Below, piece after piece: positions 23,062 through 34,766 of a stretch of 64,000 nucleotides of DNA. Position numbers and translations under genes: made by a program. How positions within the stretch are numbered: position 1 is the first letter of the stretch; each line of letters starts with the position of its first letter. Source of the DNA: Limnephilus marmoratus (taxonomy: Eukaryota > Arthropoda > Insecta > Trichoptera > Limnephilidae). The DNA lies in NCBI GenBank assembly GCA_917880885.1, contig OU862916.1:51992831-52056830 (forward strand). The letters are read 5' to 3'. The notes under the pieces are model-generated. The model ran no database searches. It saw only the letters and a program-made list of their open reading frames with translations, and was not told the origin of the DNA.

Positions 23062-23340
23062 TTTTTATTTATTTATTTGTTTTTTCAGTACAAAATTATA
23101 CATTTACATACATAATTTACTACATTTTTTTGACTGCCCAACTAGGAGTATTCCCGTTTTAGGACAGTCAAATTATTATGGGTATGAACATATGGAACAT
23201 GATTTGTACAAAAAACGAAAGAAAATTGAGGAAATAAAAAGGAGAGAAAGAATATAAAATAAAATAAAAAAAGTTTAAAACATAAAAATTAAAATGAAAT
23301 AACCAATTAAGTATAATTGTGTTTTATTTTTAGGATATTA
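23062..23340 (-). mobile_element. LINE 3' tail relic
   Basis: The minus-strand tail (AATAAATAAAT, 23065-23081) and the block TTTGACTGCCCAACTAGGAG on the plus strand resemble the 3' end of the LINE at 13.5 kb. No coding remains. A solo MITE arm follows at 23337-23385. Confidence 0.5.
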
Positions 23341-23436
23341 CGCCGTGTTGTGCTCCCTTATTTCTTTCACCAACGTTCAGTGACCATCTTAAGGACAGAT
23401 GCATAACAGGTGTATTGATGAAATGTAGATGTTCAA

Positions 23437-23847
23437 TCTTAATGTAAAAAAATGAATGTTTCTTTGTTTTTCCCTTATGCATTCATAAACCATTCATCTG
23501 ATTGCGTTGAAACTTTGGTGTGTTGTTGTGTACATGCCTGCGAAGGTTTCCATATATAATGACGAGTTCTGGCGTTATGAAATTTGTGTAAGAAATCGCA
23601 ATAGGTGGCGCGTGAGTTCTTTGAAAAATGAGTGTATTTCATGTAGTTTAGCGGCAAGGAGGGAGGAGTGACGAATCCCGGAGGGGGAGGGGGAAGCGGG
23701 AAGGTGCAAGGGTAATGTGGGAGTTGGCGAAGGGAACGCGGGAGGGTGGGGGGGGGGGGGGGGGTGCGGAAGGGGAACGGGGACGAATGAGAAAGGATAC
23801 GCTGGGAAACAATTTATTTATTTAAGTGCATACCGGGAACTCGCTAG
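23437..23847 (+). mobile_element. Helitron-like non-autonomous element, family A, copy 3
   Basis: Starts TCTTAATG after A and ends ACCGGGAACTCGCTAG. A G-rich stretch with a G17 run lies at 23660-23770. Confidence 0.6.
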
Positions 23848-24734
23848 AAAATAATCTTACATTTCCGTCATCGTTCACGAAAGAAAAAAATATATATTTC
23901 AATGTGTCTAAATATATAAAACATTCGCAGGTTCATTTAAAATACGACCCTCTGCGTGAGACCCGATTTCGTTGAATCTCGTTTAGATATTCAATTAAAA
24001 TTAGATTTAGGGATTGGATTAACATTCGATCAAATATTGAGAGGTTTACCACCGGCTGAGCCTGACACCGGAGTTGTGAGCCGCCATTGAATACCAAATT
24101 AAATTTCAAGTCACACAACATTTTTGTTATACAAAATATGGTAGGTACCTACCGACATGTAGTATAAAACATTTTGAGGCAAAACGTTTAAAACAATTTT
24201 TCTCAAGCCAGAAAGACTTCTTAATTTTTTGTTGTGGTTGTAAATGTGATTTTTCTTGTACCGCATACATAATAATATAGGTCGTACCTTTGACTAAAAT
24301 TTATCACAAACATCCTTAAGTTTTATTTAATGGTATTTAGTGTAAATCAATACTTTACATCAAGGGTAGGTCACCTCCGTGGTACGAAGCGAGCTGCCAA
24401 GATTCTAGGTAATAATATTGGTGACAAGTGACAAGGTGGCAAATCATTAAAAGTAACGAAAAAAACAAACTTGGTTAAAAAGGTCAATAATCGGGTAACT
24501 GGACAACTCAAAAAAGGGGCGCTTCATCACTCCTTTGAAAAGTCATTAAAAGTGATGATTTTTTTAAATGGGTTACTTTATGTTTTGTGCTTTATTAAAA
24601 AAAATCTTTTTACTACCTTTTTACTGACTTTTTGAAGGGGTGTGGAAATGCCACATTTTTGAGTTGTACCTGGTGGATCCAATTATATTACATAGTGTGC
24701 TTGCGGCAAGTTCCGGAGGGTTAGATATATTCTT
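23848..24734. other. no recognised feature
   Basis: AT-rich. Nothing seen. Confidence 0.5.
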
Positions 24735-24945
24735 AGTATTACCCCGGTGAAAGATCACCATTCTGAAGCTAAAGGTTGCTTGAAATGGCTTTAGCCGTAT
24801 TTGATGACAACATCTGAAGAGCCATATACTATCCTACCTTCCTCTTCTTCTCCCCACTTCCTTCAGCTTCCCAATAGTCCCACAGTCCTCCTGTCCGATT
24901 AGAATAGAGCAGTTGAGACTCTTGTGCGGCATTCAGTTTGGAAGG
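24735..24945 (+). mobile_element. SINE body fragment
   Basis: GGTGAAAGATCACCATTCTG, TTGCTTGAAATGGCTTTAGC and the C/T-rich stretch match the body of the SINE at 37.4 kb. The tRNA head is missing. Confidence 0.6.
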
Positions 24946-25635
24946 GCGCATTTTAAGAGATTATTGTGGACATTTTGAAATACGTTTTGGAAATTTTGAA
25001 ATATAATGTATAATAATTATGTTGTGGACATTTTGAAATATGTTTTTTCTTCATTCTAATAAAAGACTTCTCGATTTCCGACACAATGGGTATTTTTAAC
25101 TTCGATACTATTTTTGGACAAGCGTAAAATTGTTATTATTAGATGTATTCCAGAAACCGATAAATACTAATTACGACCCGACAAATATAAATATAATTAT
25201 ACCACTGAAAATTAATTACGGTATATTAATAGAATAAGAGATATACGCTCATAACCATTCTGTACACCGGGAGAGCCTTGTTATACGTCTATAATAGTTC
25301 TAGTAAACATCCTTTCCTGCTGTTGGTCAAGTCACCGCATATAATCCCTTATATTGAAGGTTATATTATAAATGTTAATGTCATGGCAAATTAAACGCTC
25401 ATGGAAATTGATGTGGTTTTTTAGATTAAAAAACAAAATTCTTAATGTGTTGTTTTTATGTGGATGTGTTCCATTTTCATAAGAAATATTACAAAACATA
25501 GCAGTATATTAGTGTAATAACAGATTTGACAGGAAAAGAAGTTGAGATTTTAATTTTTGCGATTAAGTTTATTAGTTAATTTTATGTGTAACAGTAAAAT
25601 AATTTAATGGGTAATAATAATAATTATAATTAATT
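24946..25635. other. AT-rich spacer ending in TAA repeats
   Basis: No genes. GGTAATAATAATAATTATAA at 25611-25630 is the 5' flank of LINE copy C. Confidence 0.5.
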
Positions 25636-26361
25636 TAGGCACAATCAGGTTTAAAAAATAATTCACCAAAGTTTGGTAATTAAACATAACTTGATTGATT
25701 GCCGTAATGTAGTACCTTATTATGAATATGAACCAAATTCATTTATAGAAAATGAATTTTATAAAATATATTATGATAAAACTATACTAACAGACAGAAC
25801 AATTAGTCATAATAGACCTGATATAGTTTTACATGACAAAATTAAAAAAAATAACTTATATCATTGATGTAGCTATTCCAAATTCCTGTAATATTCAAAA
25901 AACTGTTTCTGAAAAAATTAGAAAATACACAGATTTAGGAAATGAGATTAAAAGAATTTGGCATTCTCGGACTATAAAAATATTACCATTTGTTATTTCG
26001 GCCACTGGCATAATACCTAGGAATCTGATTCAATATTTAAGCATATTAGATTTGTCAAAGAATTTGTATATAAAAATGCAAAAAGCAGTAATTTTAAATA
26101 CATGTAGGATTACAAAAGATTTTTTAAATATTTATATTGAGGGATCAGTAGGATTTATAGGTTCAATTAGAAATGCCACAGAGCCGAACCCTCTGATATG
26201 AAAATATCTGGAGTCGGTGAATTATATTCCCATTTGGTCTCTAGTAGGTTGACATGTTGTTCTTGTATTGTTTTGTATTTATAATACTTATATAGTGCAA
26301 TTGCATAACGTGGATTCACTAGATGATCATTTGGGGAAGTGTATGAAAGGGTTTAGTTTTT

Positions 26362-26418
<57 letters not shown>

Positions 26419-26460
26419 GGGGGAAAATTTAACCCGGACATTTAAATCTGGTGCGTAAAA
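25636..26460 (+). pseudogene. R2/R4-type LINE, copy C, 5' truncated and frameshifted
   Basis: Starts within the segment between zinc knuckle and endonuclease (RHNQV region), directly after a TAA repeat. It differs from copy B by a few bases. A run of 8 A instead of 7 (25847-25854) shifts the frame in the middle of the endonuclease, between the PD and the following D. One A is also lost/moved near 25650. It ends CTGGTGCGTAAAA followed by TCCGTTTTCGTGAAAAA, the same host repeat as beside copy B. T54 lies at 26364-26417. Confidence 0.85.
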
Positions 26461-26842
26461 ATCCGTTTTCGTGAAAAATTTCCTCAAGGGCGCTGGCGCT
26501 CTACAAATAAATATTTAGTAAAATTAATATGACGGGCTTCCAACTGTAATACGGGTAATAAGAGAAAAAAATAGGAAATTTGGCTTCAAGCGTTGGAATT
26601 TTTTTCTTTTCAAAACAATACACGTCACTGGCGAAACATCCCACCCAGGCGTCGCATGTTCTATTCCTTGGCTGGCTTAGTCCTCCATCACAATACAAGC
26701 AATATTTTCCGCTTATTGTGGTGGGGTGAAGAGATTTTCAAATATTGTCAGGTTATTCGTAACTCGGAAAAGTTTATCTTTCTTTAAAAAAAAATGAAGG
26801 AAGTATCTCTTAGCACCTGCTCTAAAATTATAGTCCACTGCC

Positions 26843-27166
26843 TTATAACGGGGGGCCTAAACGAGACAACACATTGAAGTCATTTTTTAACTGGATCATT
26901 TGGCATTTCAACTGTTAAATATGGTTGCAGTTATGGATAATACCTTTTTATAAGGTGGGCCTAAACGAGTCAACACATGAAGTCCTCTTTTAACTGGATC
27001 ATTTGGCATTTCATCTGTAAAATATGGTTGCCGTAATGGATAATATCTTTTATACGGGGAGTCTAAACATTATGTCCTCTTCTAACTGGATCATATTTGG
27101 CATTTCATCTGTTTGTTAATTTGTTTGTTAAATATGGTGGTCGTATTGGATACTTTCTTTTTATTC
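26843..27166 (+). repeat. three tandem ~102-bp units
   Basis: Each unit has a GG-CCTAAACGAG-like start, AACTGGATCATTTGGCATTT and AAATATGGTTGC. Starts near 26843, 26944 and 27046. The third is the most diverged. No coding. Confidence 0.85.
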
Positions 27167-27372
27167 CGTCAGAGTTCGCATTATCGTGATTACTCCTAAG
27201 TGCTGTCAAATAGGAATCATTAATTTTATGGTACTTAACAGCGTGAAGAAAGTTTGACAAAACAATTGTCGCTGAGATGGTGACATTTCTTGGGACAAAT
27301 TGTACACATACATATTAAATAAAATATTTAATATTAACACATATATTTTAAATTTAACAAAAATGTTTCGTA

Positions 27373-27954
27373 TTATACTCGGCCACACGTTGCAGTGGCT
27401 AACGAAACACAACGCCATTACCCAACCTTTATAAAATCCACACCACCCGCTTGCCAGCTTCCCGCTGCCCGCTGCCCGCTGCCTGAATTGAATATTTGAA
27501 TTTATCGATTTTTCTCTACTATAATAAGCATGTTTTCATACATATAAACCTTCCTCTTGAATCACTCTATCTATTGGTGAAAACCGTATGAATATCCGTT
27601 GCGTAGTTTAAAAGATCTATGCGCACATACATTTTGAGCGACTTCATCAAATTAAATAATTCAAATCAAATACCTACTTACTCTACGACATCTATTTTCC
27701 AATTTCTTCTGTAGAACAAATTTCAAAAGTGACTATAGTACGGCCCGCCGCCCGGCCGTTTTAAATCACACAAAAATATGTTTTCTTTAAATTTCTCGGC
27801 TTTTCTCTAATATAATTTACATGTATTATACATATAAACATTCTTCTTCAATCACTCTATCTATTGGTGAAAACCGTATGAAAATCCGTTGCGTAGTTTA
27901 AGAGATTAACGCGCACATACATTTTGAGCGACTTCATTTTATACTATGTAATGA
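27373..27954 (-). mobile_element. Helitron-like family B, copy 2, internally duplicated
   Basis: Minus strand. The 5' end TCATTACATAGTATAAAATG is intact, but the CTAG terminus is lost. Two copies of the TTGGTGAAAACCG...GACTTCAT segment are present (27490-27650 and 27785-27940). Confidence 0.7.
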
Positions 27955-28691
27955 TGATGATGATGATGATAATTAAGTAGGTATGTATTTAAGTACCTAC
28001 TTACAAAACTTATGATTAAATAGTAATTTTGTTTTTTTTTGAGAAAATTAGAAATACATTTTTTTTTGTATGTGGTTCCCAGAACTGCTAGTTAATACTT
28101 AAAAGAACTTACGAGAAATTCCAGGAAAAGTACTTATTTAAGATTTTTCCACTAGAAATGAATTGTGTAATCATTGCTAGTAAATATATCTGTAGTTTTG
28201 TTAAGTTTCAGTAGTGTTGCGGGCCCATAATGAACAGAATATTTTCTTGTCCCGTGCATTGAAAAAAGTTTTTTAGCAAGTAGGCATATAGTAAAGCTAG
28301 GCTTAGAGTAAACAGAACTCTTTTCAAACTCACATTCCTTTGTCTGTCATTGTTTGAGTTTTGTCCAGGTAATACAAAGCAGCCGACTCCTACGAAAGAA
28401 AGAGTCTCGTAAGACGTATAAAGGGCTTTTCTTATGCGACTAACGCCTGTACCTAAATGTCAAACAGCTGACGAGACCGTTCCCTTTTATTACAGTCTAG
28501 TTAGTAGTTACTTACTTGTTGGTACCACTGAAAAAATATCTGAAAGTTAGGAATTACGTTTGTGAAGGTCGAACAAGGTCACCGATCTGCAGTCGATCGA
28601 CAATCCGATTGGTCCCCATCAACCAGTAGGAATCAATCTCGATCACAAGTCACTCTCGCGCTGCGACGAAGATCATCCAAATTACTCTACT
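27955..28691. other. no recognised feature
   Basis: A short GAT repeat at the start, then AT-rich. Nothing seen. Confidence 0.5.
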
Positions 28692-28695
28692 TTAA

Positions 28696-29408
28696 GAGGG
28701 CATTACCAGAGAAAACCAGAAAAATGTTATTTTCAAATCAGATTTTAGACGTATTGACTCTTTTCCACAAAAAATTATAAATGGATTTCGAAAGATTGTT
28801 CTTTTATCTAGCATTCGCATGTAATAAATATTGAGAATTTTTTTAAATTTTTAGTATAATAAGGTTATTCCATAGGTCGTTGGCAGATTTGTTAAATTTT
28901 CAAAAAAGATTTTGTATTATACCACACCCATTTCAAATAATATAATCATGCAGTAGAATAAATCAATACATTATCTAGCAAACGCATGTTTTAGAATTTT
29001 AATTTTAGTTTCAATAAAATCATTTAAAAATATGTACGGACACGTGTTTCTTGACGAAAAATGGTCCATTTGTGTATTTATTTGCGCACTTACAAACTAA
29101 TATATTTCAGATTTTTTTAACATTCTTATTAAATTTAGACATTATTGAAAAATGATAAATACTTATAATCAAAAAATAATTGCAAGAAGTACATTATTTT
29201 AATAGTTTTATCATCACGCCTTTCAGCATTTTTGGATGAAAGTATAAATTAAAGCTAATTTGGATTGAAATAAATTCGATATTGAGTTATAATTTAAAAA
29301 AGCTGGTACGGAGAATAATTAATCTTTCTCATTGTAACCGCCCTGCACGATCGTAAGAACAACTTTCGAAGAAATGTGGATTTTCGTCCGCTGGCTGGTT
29401 AAACGCTC
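28696..29408. mobile_element. TTAA-flanked MITE, copy 1
   Basis: TTAA at 28692-28695 and 29409-29412 flank a 713-bp element beginning GAGGGCATTACCAGAG and ending CTGGTTAAACGCTC. Copies lie at 37876-38590 (same strand) and 55201-55911 (inverted). TTAA duplication points to piggyBac or Kolobok-type transposases. No conserved ORF: open frames in one copy are stopped in the others. Confidence 0.8.
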
Positions 29409-29858
29409 TTAAGCTCCCGTTCAATACACAACCTTGGAAATCTGTTAGTTCGCCCTTCCCAATATAATTGCTCGTATTTAAATATAATTATGGTGGTTAT
29501 GTTCTGTTTGTAATTTATAAATAAACTTGGGGTATTGTAACTATATTCTACTTATTTGATTTACCACACACTTTACACACATCATCAAAACATATAAAAC
29601 CCCATACGTTCAATTGCATAAAAATGTTCAATAACTAAGTCTAATGGCTAAAAATTAAGAATTACGTTTAAGTTTAAAAAATTTCAGGTCGTTGCTCAAA
29701 ACAATCAAATTTAAGAAAGTATGTTGTGTTAAAATATTGCAGAAAATGGAATTTTTAGATAGGAATTTGGCAATTTCTTTGGTACACTGCAAACGACTGG
29801 TGTCCGGTAAAATTCGACGAATCTGAGGCGTAAGTATTTCTTCGACTGGCGGCGTGTA

Positions 29859-29896
29859 TTAACCTCTAGTGTGCCTAGAAATCCACCGTGGATTTC
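29859..29896 (+). mobile_element. possible piggyBac-like terminus
   Basis: TTAA followed by CCTCTAGTGTGCC, then a palindrome with 9-bp arms (GAAATCCAC-C-GTGGATTTC). A TTAA-CCY start plus a subterminal palindrome is also seen at 34543. No other end or transposase found. Confidence 0.35.
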
Positions 29897-30096
29897 TGAC
29901 ATTTTTACCAGTCGTGTGCCGGCGGGTTCACCGTAGGATTACTAGTAACTCCTAGTAACAACATTTACTAATATATTTATTTTTTCTGTGAAAAAGGGCG
30001 TTGCAAAATTCCGTGTCAAATGTCATTGTTCCGATGTTAAAAATATCAAAAATAATAGTTATTCAATAATTACAAATAGATACCTTTTGTGGCGTA

Positions 30097-30310
30097 ACAC
30101 AGGAGGCCATTAGTAAAATTATTTCCCTCAGAGTCTTTGTAATCCTTGGGAATACTGTGTGGCGGGTCTTTATAGGAAAGGAAAAAGAGGAAGTTCTGGG
30201 AAGAAAAATGGAATGAGCGGTGCCTGTAGCTGGTGGGCAGACGCATCCGCCACCAAGACCCGGACAATCCCCACCCCGTGAACCCGGACATCCCTGCTAA
30301 GTCACCAAAT
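30097..30310 (-). mobile_element. short LINE-tail element, copy 4 (internally deleted)
   Basis: Minus strand. The tail hairpin is degraded (AGGAGGCCATTAG...CAGAGTC), and the 5' part ends at GGTGACTTAGCAGGG. It is shorter than other copies. Confidence 0.65.
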
Positions 30311-30767
30311 AAAAATTTTAACGCCTTTATTTAATGGACATTATCAAAAAAATAATATATTTATTTGATAATTTTTAATACTATTATGTTTGAAATACTA
30401 ACAATATGACATCATTTTTTTTAAATTCTACAGCAATGCGTTTATTGTGCATTTGATGAAGTTTGCGTGTTGAATGTTCAATATTTTGCGCTGAATAACA
30501 CACATGAAACTAATTAAAGCTAACACAAAGGAATTCTCTCGTACTCGTTATTATGCATAAATGATGAATGCAAAACAGATAATCAGTCATTAGTCATTAT
30601 TATTGTCAACAATAAAGTTTTGTCACCAGATTTTGTATTTATGATAATAATGATGATTGGATTATTCCTGTATACCTCTAGGGAGGTTTCCGACTAATTT
30701 ATATATAACTCCCATCACGTAGGGTATTTCACCATCCTCTCGATAACTATCCATTATAAAAAAAATA
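30311..30767. other. no recognised feature
   Basis: AT-rich. Nothing seen. Confidence 0.5.
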
Positions 30768-30990
30768 GTGTGCAATTCCCACGCGGTAGAAGTGAAACCT
30801 TCAGAAAACTAAAATAGACAAGAGTGGGGAGACTACAAAGCACCGCACAAAGAGGAGACCGCTTATACTATTTCATTCTGTAGCAGGCAAATTCGATAAA
30901 TGTACGTGTTTGTCTCTTTTTAGGGCCGCTATTTTTCGTTTCATCGAGTATCAAATCACAACGTGGTTTAATCAAACACAAGGTGCTAAA
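30768..30990 (-). repeat. copy of the 8.2-kb repeat
   Basis: CACGCGGTAGAAGTGAAACC and CACCGCACAAAGAGGAGACC match the complement of the units at 8190-8640. Confidence 0.8.
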
Positions 30991-31044
30991 GAAGTTAAAT
31001 AGGTAGAAAGTTTGGCTAACTTGTCTGATAAATATATTTTTTTT

Positions 31045-31373
31045 ACATGAGCTCCACACAGGAGGCCCTGAAGAAAATAATTTCCCTGAGGGCCTATGTC
31101 ATCTTTGGGGATGATGTGTGGAGGGTTTTTTTAGGGAAAGGAAGGAAAGGAGAGTTCTGAGAAGGAAAAGGGTTTAAGAGGTGGGTAGGAATCTGGGGTT
31201 CAGTGTGTCCTGGTCATCCGCCTCCAAGACCAAGAGAACCTCATCCCATGAACACGGGCATCTCTGCTAAATCACCAAACATAGCGAACCACTTGGGGTG
31301 ACCTAAGGCAGAGGTGTTGGTTATTCAATAAAGGTTACCGGGGCGGCGGTACCCATTCCTGCCACCCAAATTG
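31045..31373 (-). mobile_element. short LINE-tail element, copy 5, near full length
   Basis: On the minus strand it runs from CAATTTGGGTGGCAGGAATG to the tail hairpin and CCTGTGTGGAGC. It carries every family block and is collinear with copy 3. Confidence 0.75.
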
Positions 31374-32010
31374 AAACATAACAACTATTCAAAGATTTGG
31401 GCACCAAAAAGTAAACTCGAACTGTATATATACAAAAATCTCGTGTCACGGTGTTTGTGGTCGCACAATATTTATGATATTTTTTGTGTATATTTGGTAG
31501 GTATGAGAATAGATGGTAAAGTATACTTCATACCGCTAGGTGATTAGGGTGTTCCTTTCCAGAATTTTTCTATTTTTTTGGCAAATATATATTATTTTTT
31601 GTAATTTTTTTGGATTCAAAAAATACCTATAACCCTAAATTTTCACCCTTCTACCCCCACCCTTCTATTTTATAATCGCGACCCTCCCATTTTTGATCGC
31701 GATTTTAGTATTTTTGTATAAACAAATTTAACCGTCGTCGCGTCGTTCGTATTTCAAACAGAAGGAAATTATTTATGTTGTTGAATGACAGTTGACGCTA
31801 CTTCCGCCTCATCGAACTTTCATCGACACATAGAAATAATTTATACGGCAGAATAACGTTTTCCGGGCCAGCTACTAAACAAATAAATTGTTAAGTGTTA
31901 ATCGAAAATAATTCGTTACCCAATGGATATTACTTATCGAGAGGTTGGTGAAATATCCTCTAAGACTTACAACTAATACTTTCTCACAGTTAAGATTATT
32001 TATTACTAGT
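31374..32010. other. no recognised feature
   Basis: Contains AATCTCGTGTCACGGTGTTT (31428-31447), which looks like a repeat fragment but has no partner in the window. Confidence 0.4.
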
Positions 32011-32355
32011 CAATTTGGGAAGAGGGTATGGGGACTGCCGCCCCGGGAACCATTTATTGGATAACCAACATACCTGCCATAGGTCACTCCAAGTAGAACG
32101 CTACATTTGGTAACTTAGCAGGGGTGCGAGGGTTAATTGGGTGAGGTTTATCTAGGTCTTGGCGGCGAATACCGTAGTCCACCTACTACGTGTTGAGAGA
32201 GACTGGTAGACCTGACCTATCCAGCCTGAATTCCGCAACCCCTCGCCTTCCAATACAGTAAGATTCATACAGTCGTGACTTCTGAACACATTGACCCCAG
32301 ATTCCCACCCAACCGTCATATTTTTTTCCTTCCAAGAACTGCCTTTTCTTCTTTT
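32011..32355 (+). mobile_element. short LINE-tail element, copy 6
   Basis: Starts CAATTTGGGAAGAGGGTATG and includes GCCATAGGTCACTCCAAGTA and GGTCTTGGCGGCGAATACC. It ends in the A/C-rich segment (CCCTAAAAATACCC) before the hairpin, which is missing. Confidence 0.7.
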
Positions 32356-32842
32356 CCCTAAAAATACCCTTAAAAGTGGATTAGAACTAAGATTAAGAAC
32401 TTGTGGGTCACAAGTAAGACATAAGTAGTGATTTAAAACTACGTTTTTAAAGCCGAGTGACTTATCTATGGCTTTAAACTGGAGACTTACAACAAATATA
32501 CACACAAATTTAAATTTACAAATGCATTATGTTATGAATACAGTCCGTGTTGTCAGCGGTAAGGTGTAAAGTATAAAGAAGTTTGAGTGTAACAAATTGT
32601 TATAAAATTTGGAGGTGATTATCTCCGATTACCTTTTTAGAAATAATCAGCTCCATAGGTCACGGATCTTATCAAATATATATAGTTAACACGATGATAA
32701 TTGATTATCCGCGACAATAATATTGTACAGAAGCGATTTACGAAAGTTTCTGGCGAGGGAGGAGTCGAGAACAGAATGGTCTGGAAACTTCGTTTTTTTT
32801 TTTTTTTTTTTTTTTAATTTAATTTTTTTTTTATTTTACATG
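32356..32842. other. no recognised feature
   Basis: AT-rich, with long T-runs at 32788-32830. Nothing else seen. Confidence 0.5.
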
Positions 32843-33235
32843 AGCTCCACACAGGAGGTCCTGAGGAAAATTATTCCCATCAGAGCCTTTGTCATATTTT
32901 GTGGAGGGTCTTTTTAGGGAAAGGAAGGAGAGGAAGTCCTGAGAAGGAAAACGGTAAGAGGAATGGGTAGGAATCTGGGGTCTCTGTCCAAAAATGACGG
33001 ATGAATGAATTCATCCCTTCCACTGCAGTCAAAAGATCTCACTAAACCAGTCTCTCTCATGGCCTGCCATGCAGTTGATGAGCAGACGCATCCGCCGCCA
33101 AGATCCGGACAAACCTGACCCCCATGAACCCGAGCACCACTGCTAAGTCACCAAACGTAGCGAACCATTTGAGGTGACCTATGGCAGAGGTGGTTATCCA
33201 ATTAATGATTCCCGGGGCAGCGATACCCGTTGGAG
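32843..33235 (-). mobile_element. short LINE-tail element, copy 7
   Basis: On the minus strand it ends in a mutated tail hairpin (GGTCCTGAGGAAAATTATTC...) and CTGTGTGGAGC. It keeps GGTGACTTAGCAG and TCTTGGCGGCGGATGCG. A T-run precedes the hairpin side on the plus strand (32803-32838). Confidence 0.7.
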
Positions 33236-33296
33236 AAGTATCTGGCTGTCCATACCTAAATCTAAAACTTAACCTATTCACACCAAATACGGAGAA

Positions 33297-33790
33297 ATCC
33301 ATTTCAAGCGAGGATTCAATTTTGAAAGGTGGTCTTTTCCCAGAGCGATATTTTTTTTTTTTTTACAGTGAATACCGCACAAGAATCTCAACTGCTCCCG
33401 TCTGGAGCCAGTGAGGCTATGGCATCCCCAATTGGGGTATGTTGTGAGGCTGAAGGTAGTGAGGGGGGGGGGGGGGGGGGAAGGAGGTGGGGAAGAGGAA
33501 GGTTGGGAAGTTGGAAGGTTGGCTATTCAGATCTGGTCACCAAACACGGCTAAAGCCATTTTCAAGCACCGTTTCAATTCTGAATGGTGGTCTTATACCA
33601 GGGCGATACCTAATAGTATCTTCCACTCTGGAACATGCCGCAAATATACTATATATTATTTTAAACGAATTAATTGTGAAATAACACAAATTAATCAAAT
33701 AAAATTTATTTGCGCATGCCGGGTTCGAACCCGCGACCTTCGGATTGTGAGTCAAGAGTCTTACCCACTGGACTACGGAGGTCGTCAAAT
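33297..33790 (-). mobile_element. tRNA-derived SINE
   Basis: The minus-strand head at 33790-33715 has an A box (TAGTCCAGTGG) and a perfect B box (GGTTCGAACCC). It is followed by the linker TTTGATTAATTTG, the body (CAAACACGGC reversed, TTCAGATCTGGTCACCA on plus) and a C-rich stretch. A second diverged body piece lies at 33297-33355, separated by a T14 tract. Pol III-type promoter boxes are intact, but the T and acceptor stems do not pair, so it is not a tRNA gene. Confidence 0.75.
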
Positions 33791-33859
33791 ATTGAGAGTA
33801 TCGTCCACTCTGAAACGTGCCGCAAATATACCTTATATTATTTTTAAATGATCAATCAA

Positions 33860-33956
33860 ACAAAATTTACTTGCCCACTCCGGGATTTGAATCCACAACC
33901 TGCGAATCGGTAGCGGCGCGAGCCTTACCCCTCGATCACGGAGGCCGTCAAATCAT
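33860..33956 (-). mobile_element. SINE tRNA-like head, second copy
   Basis: On the plus strand, CACTCCGGGATTTGAATCCA...CGATCACGGAGGCCGTCA is the complement of a tRNA-like head related to the one at 33.7 kb. Body absent. Confidence 0.65.
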
Positions 33957-34542
33957 AATGAACTAGTCAAATAAAACGTTATTCATATTTTACAAAGTGT
34001 CCGGAAGTAAAACGCACTAACCTCGGTAAGTACAAGTAAAAAAGATAGATAACTTTTTCAAATTCCATTATATATTTTTTAGCGATCGAGGTAAAATACC
34101 AACAATGGCTTTCTAAGCGATTATTTTTTAATGGGTTCCTTAATATTTAGGTTGTAACGTTGATAAGTGTTTCGTAAAATAACGGTAAAAAAACATAGCA
34201 AGGTATAAAAAATCCTCTAAATAACTATTTATTTAAATTGGTGCAAAATTTTTGTCTTTTCTTTAGTGCTTGTTTTTGACGTGAAAGCGCTTCGTGTATT
34301 CTGACGGTTTTCTTTCTAATATATAATATCTCATTTTGTCTAGGCTTTCATTTTCTTTAATATTCTAAGAAAGAGATTGAATGTCAGATTTTATTATCCA
34401 ACTCTACCAGAGAAGTTAGAACCTCACGTAAATAGAGCGTAACACGCCTAGCTTATTTCATGGCACGCGTAGCCTCTCAAATCTCTATAATCTTTCTTAA
34501 AGAATATTATCTATATTTTAAAACGAAATCTTAAAAAAGCAC
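33957..34542. other. no recognised feature
   Basis: AT-rich. Nothing seen. Confidence 0.5.
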
Positions 34543-34630
34543 TTAACCCTTTGAGGAGTATTGCCGCACGTATGCGGCAGCACTCGGACGATCCAGATAG
34601 AGTATTGTCGCATACGTGCGGCAGCACGAC
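34543..34630 (+). mobile_element. piggyBac-type left end
   Basis: TTAA then CCCTTTGAGGAGTATTGCCG. Two subterminal repeats follow, each built on a palindrome (CCGCACGTATGCGG, then CGCATACGTGCG) and ending GCGGCAGCAC. TTAA-CCCTTTG is the classic piggyBac terminus. The matching right end was not found. Confidence 0.65.
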
Positions 34631-34766
34631 TTATTTAGGTTTTTCTATGCCGTGTTTGTAATTTCGATAAAATTATGATTTATAGATAATATAAATATAT
34701 TTGTCAAACATTTTTACATGTTTTTACCAAAATTGTTACGTATTTCACGTTACAGATTACGTAATC

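Noticed and set aside
33411..33851. 146-codon frame across the SINE
   Set aside because: It reads through the SINE body, a G-run and the complement of a tRNA-like head; not a protein.
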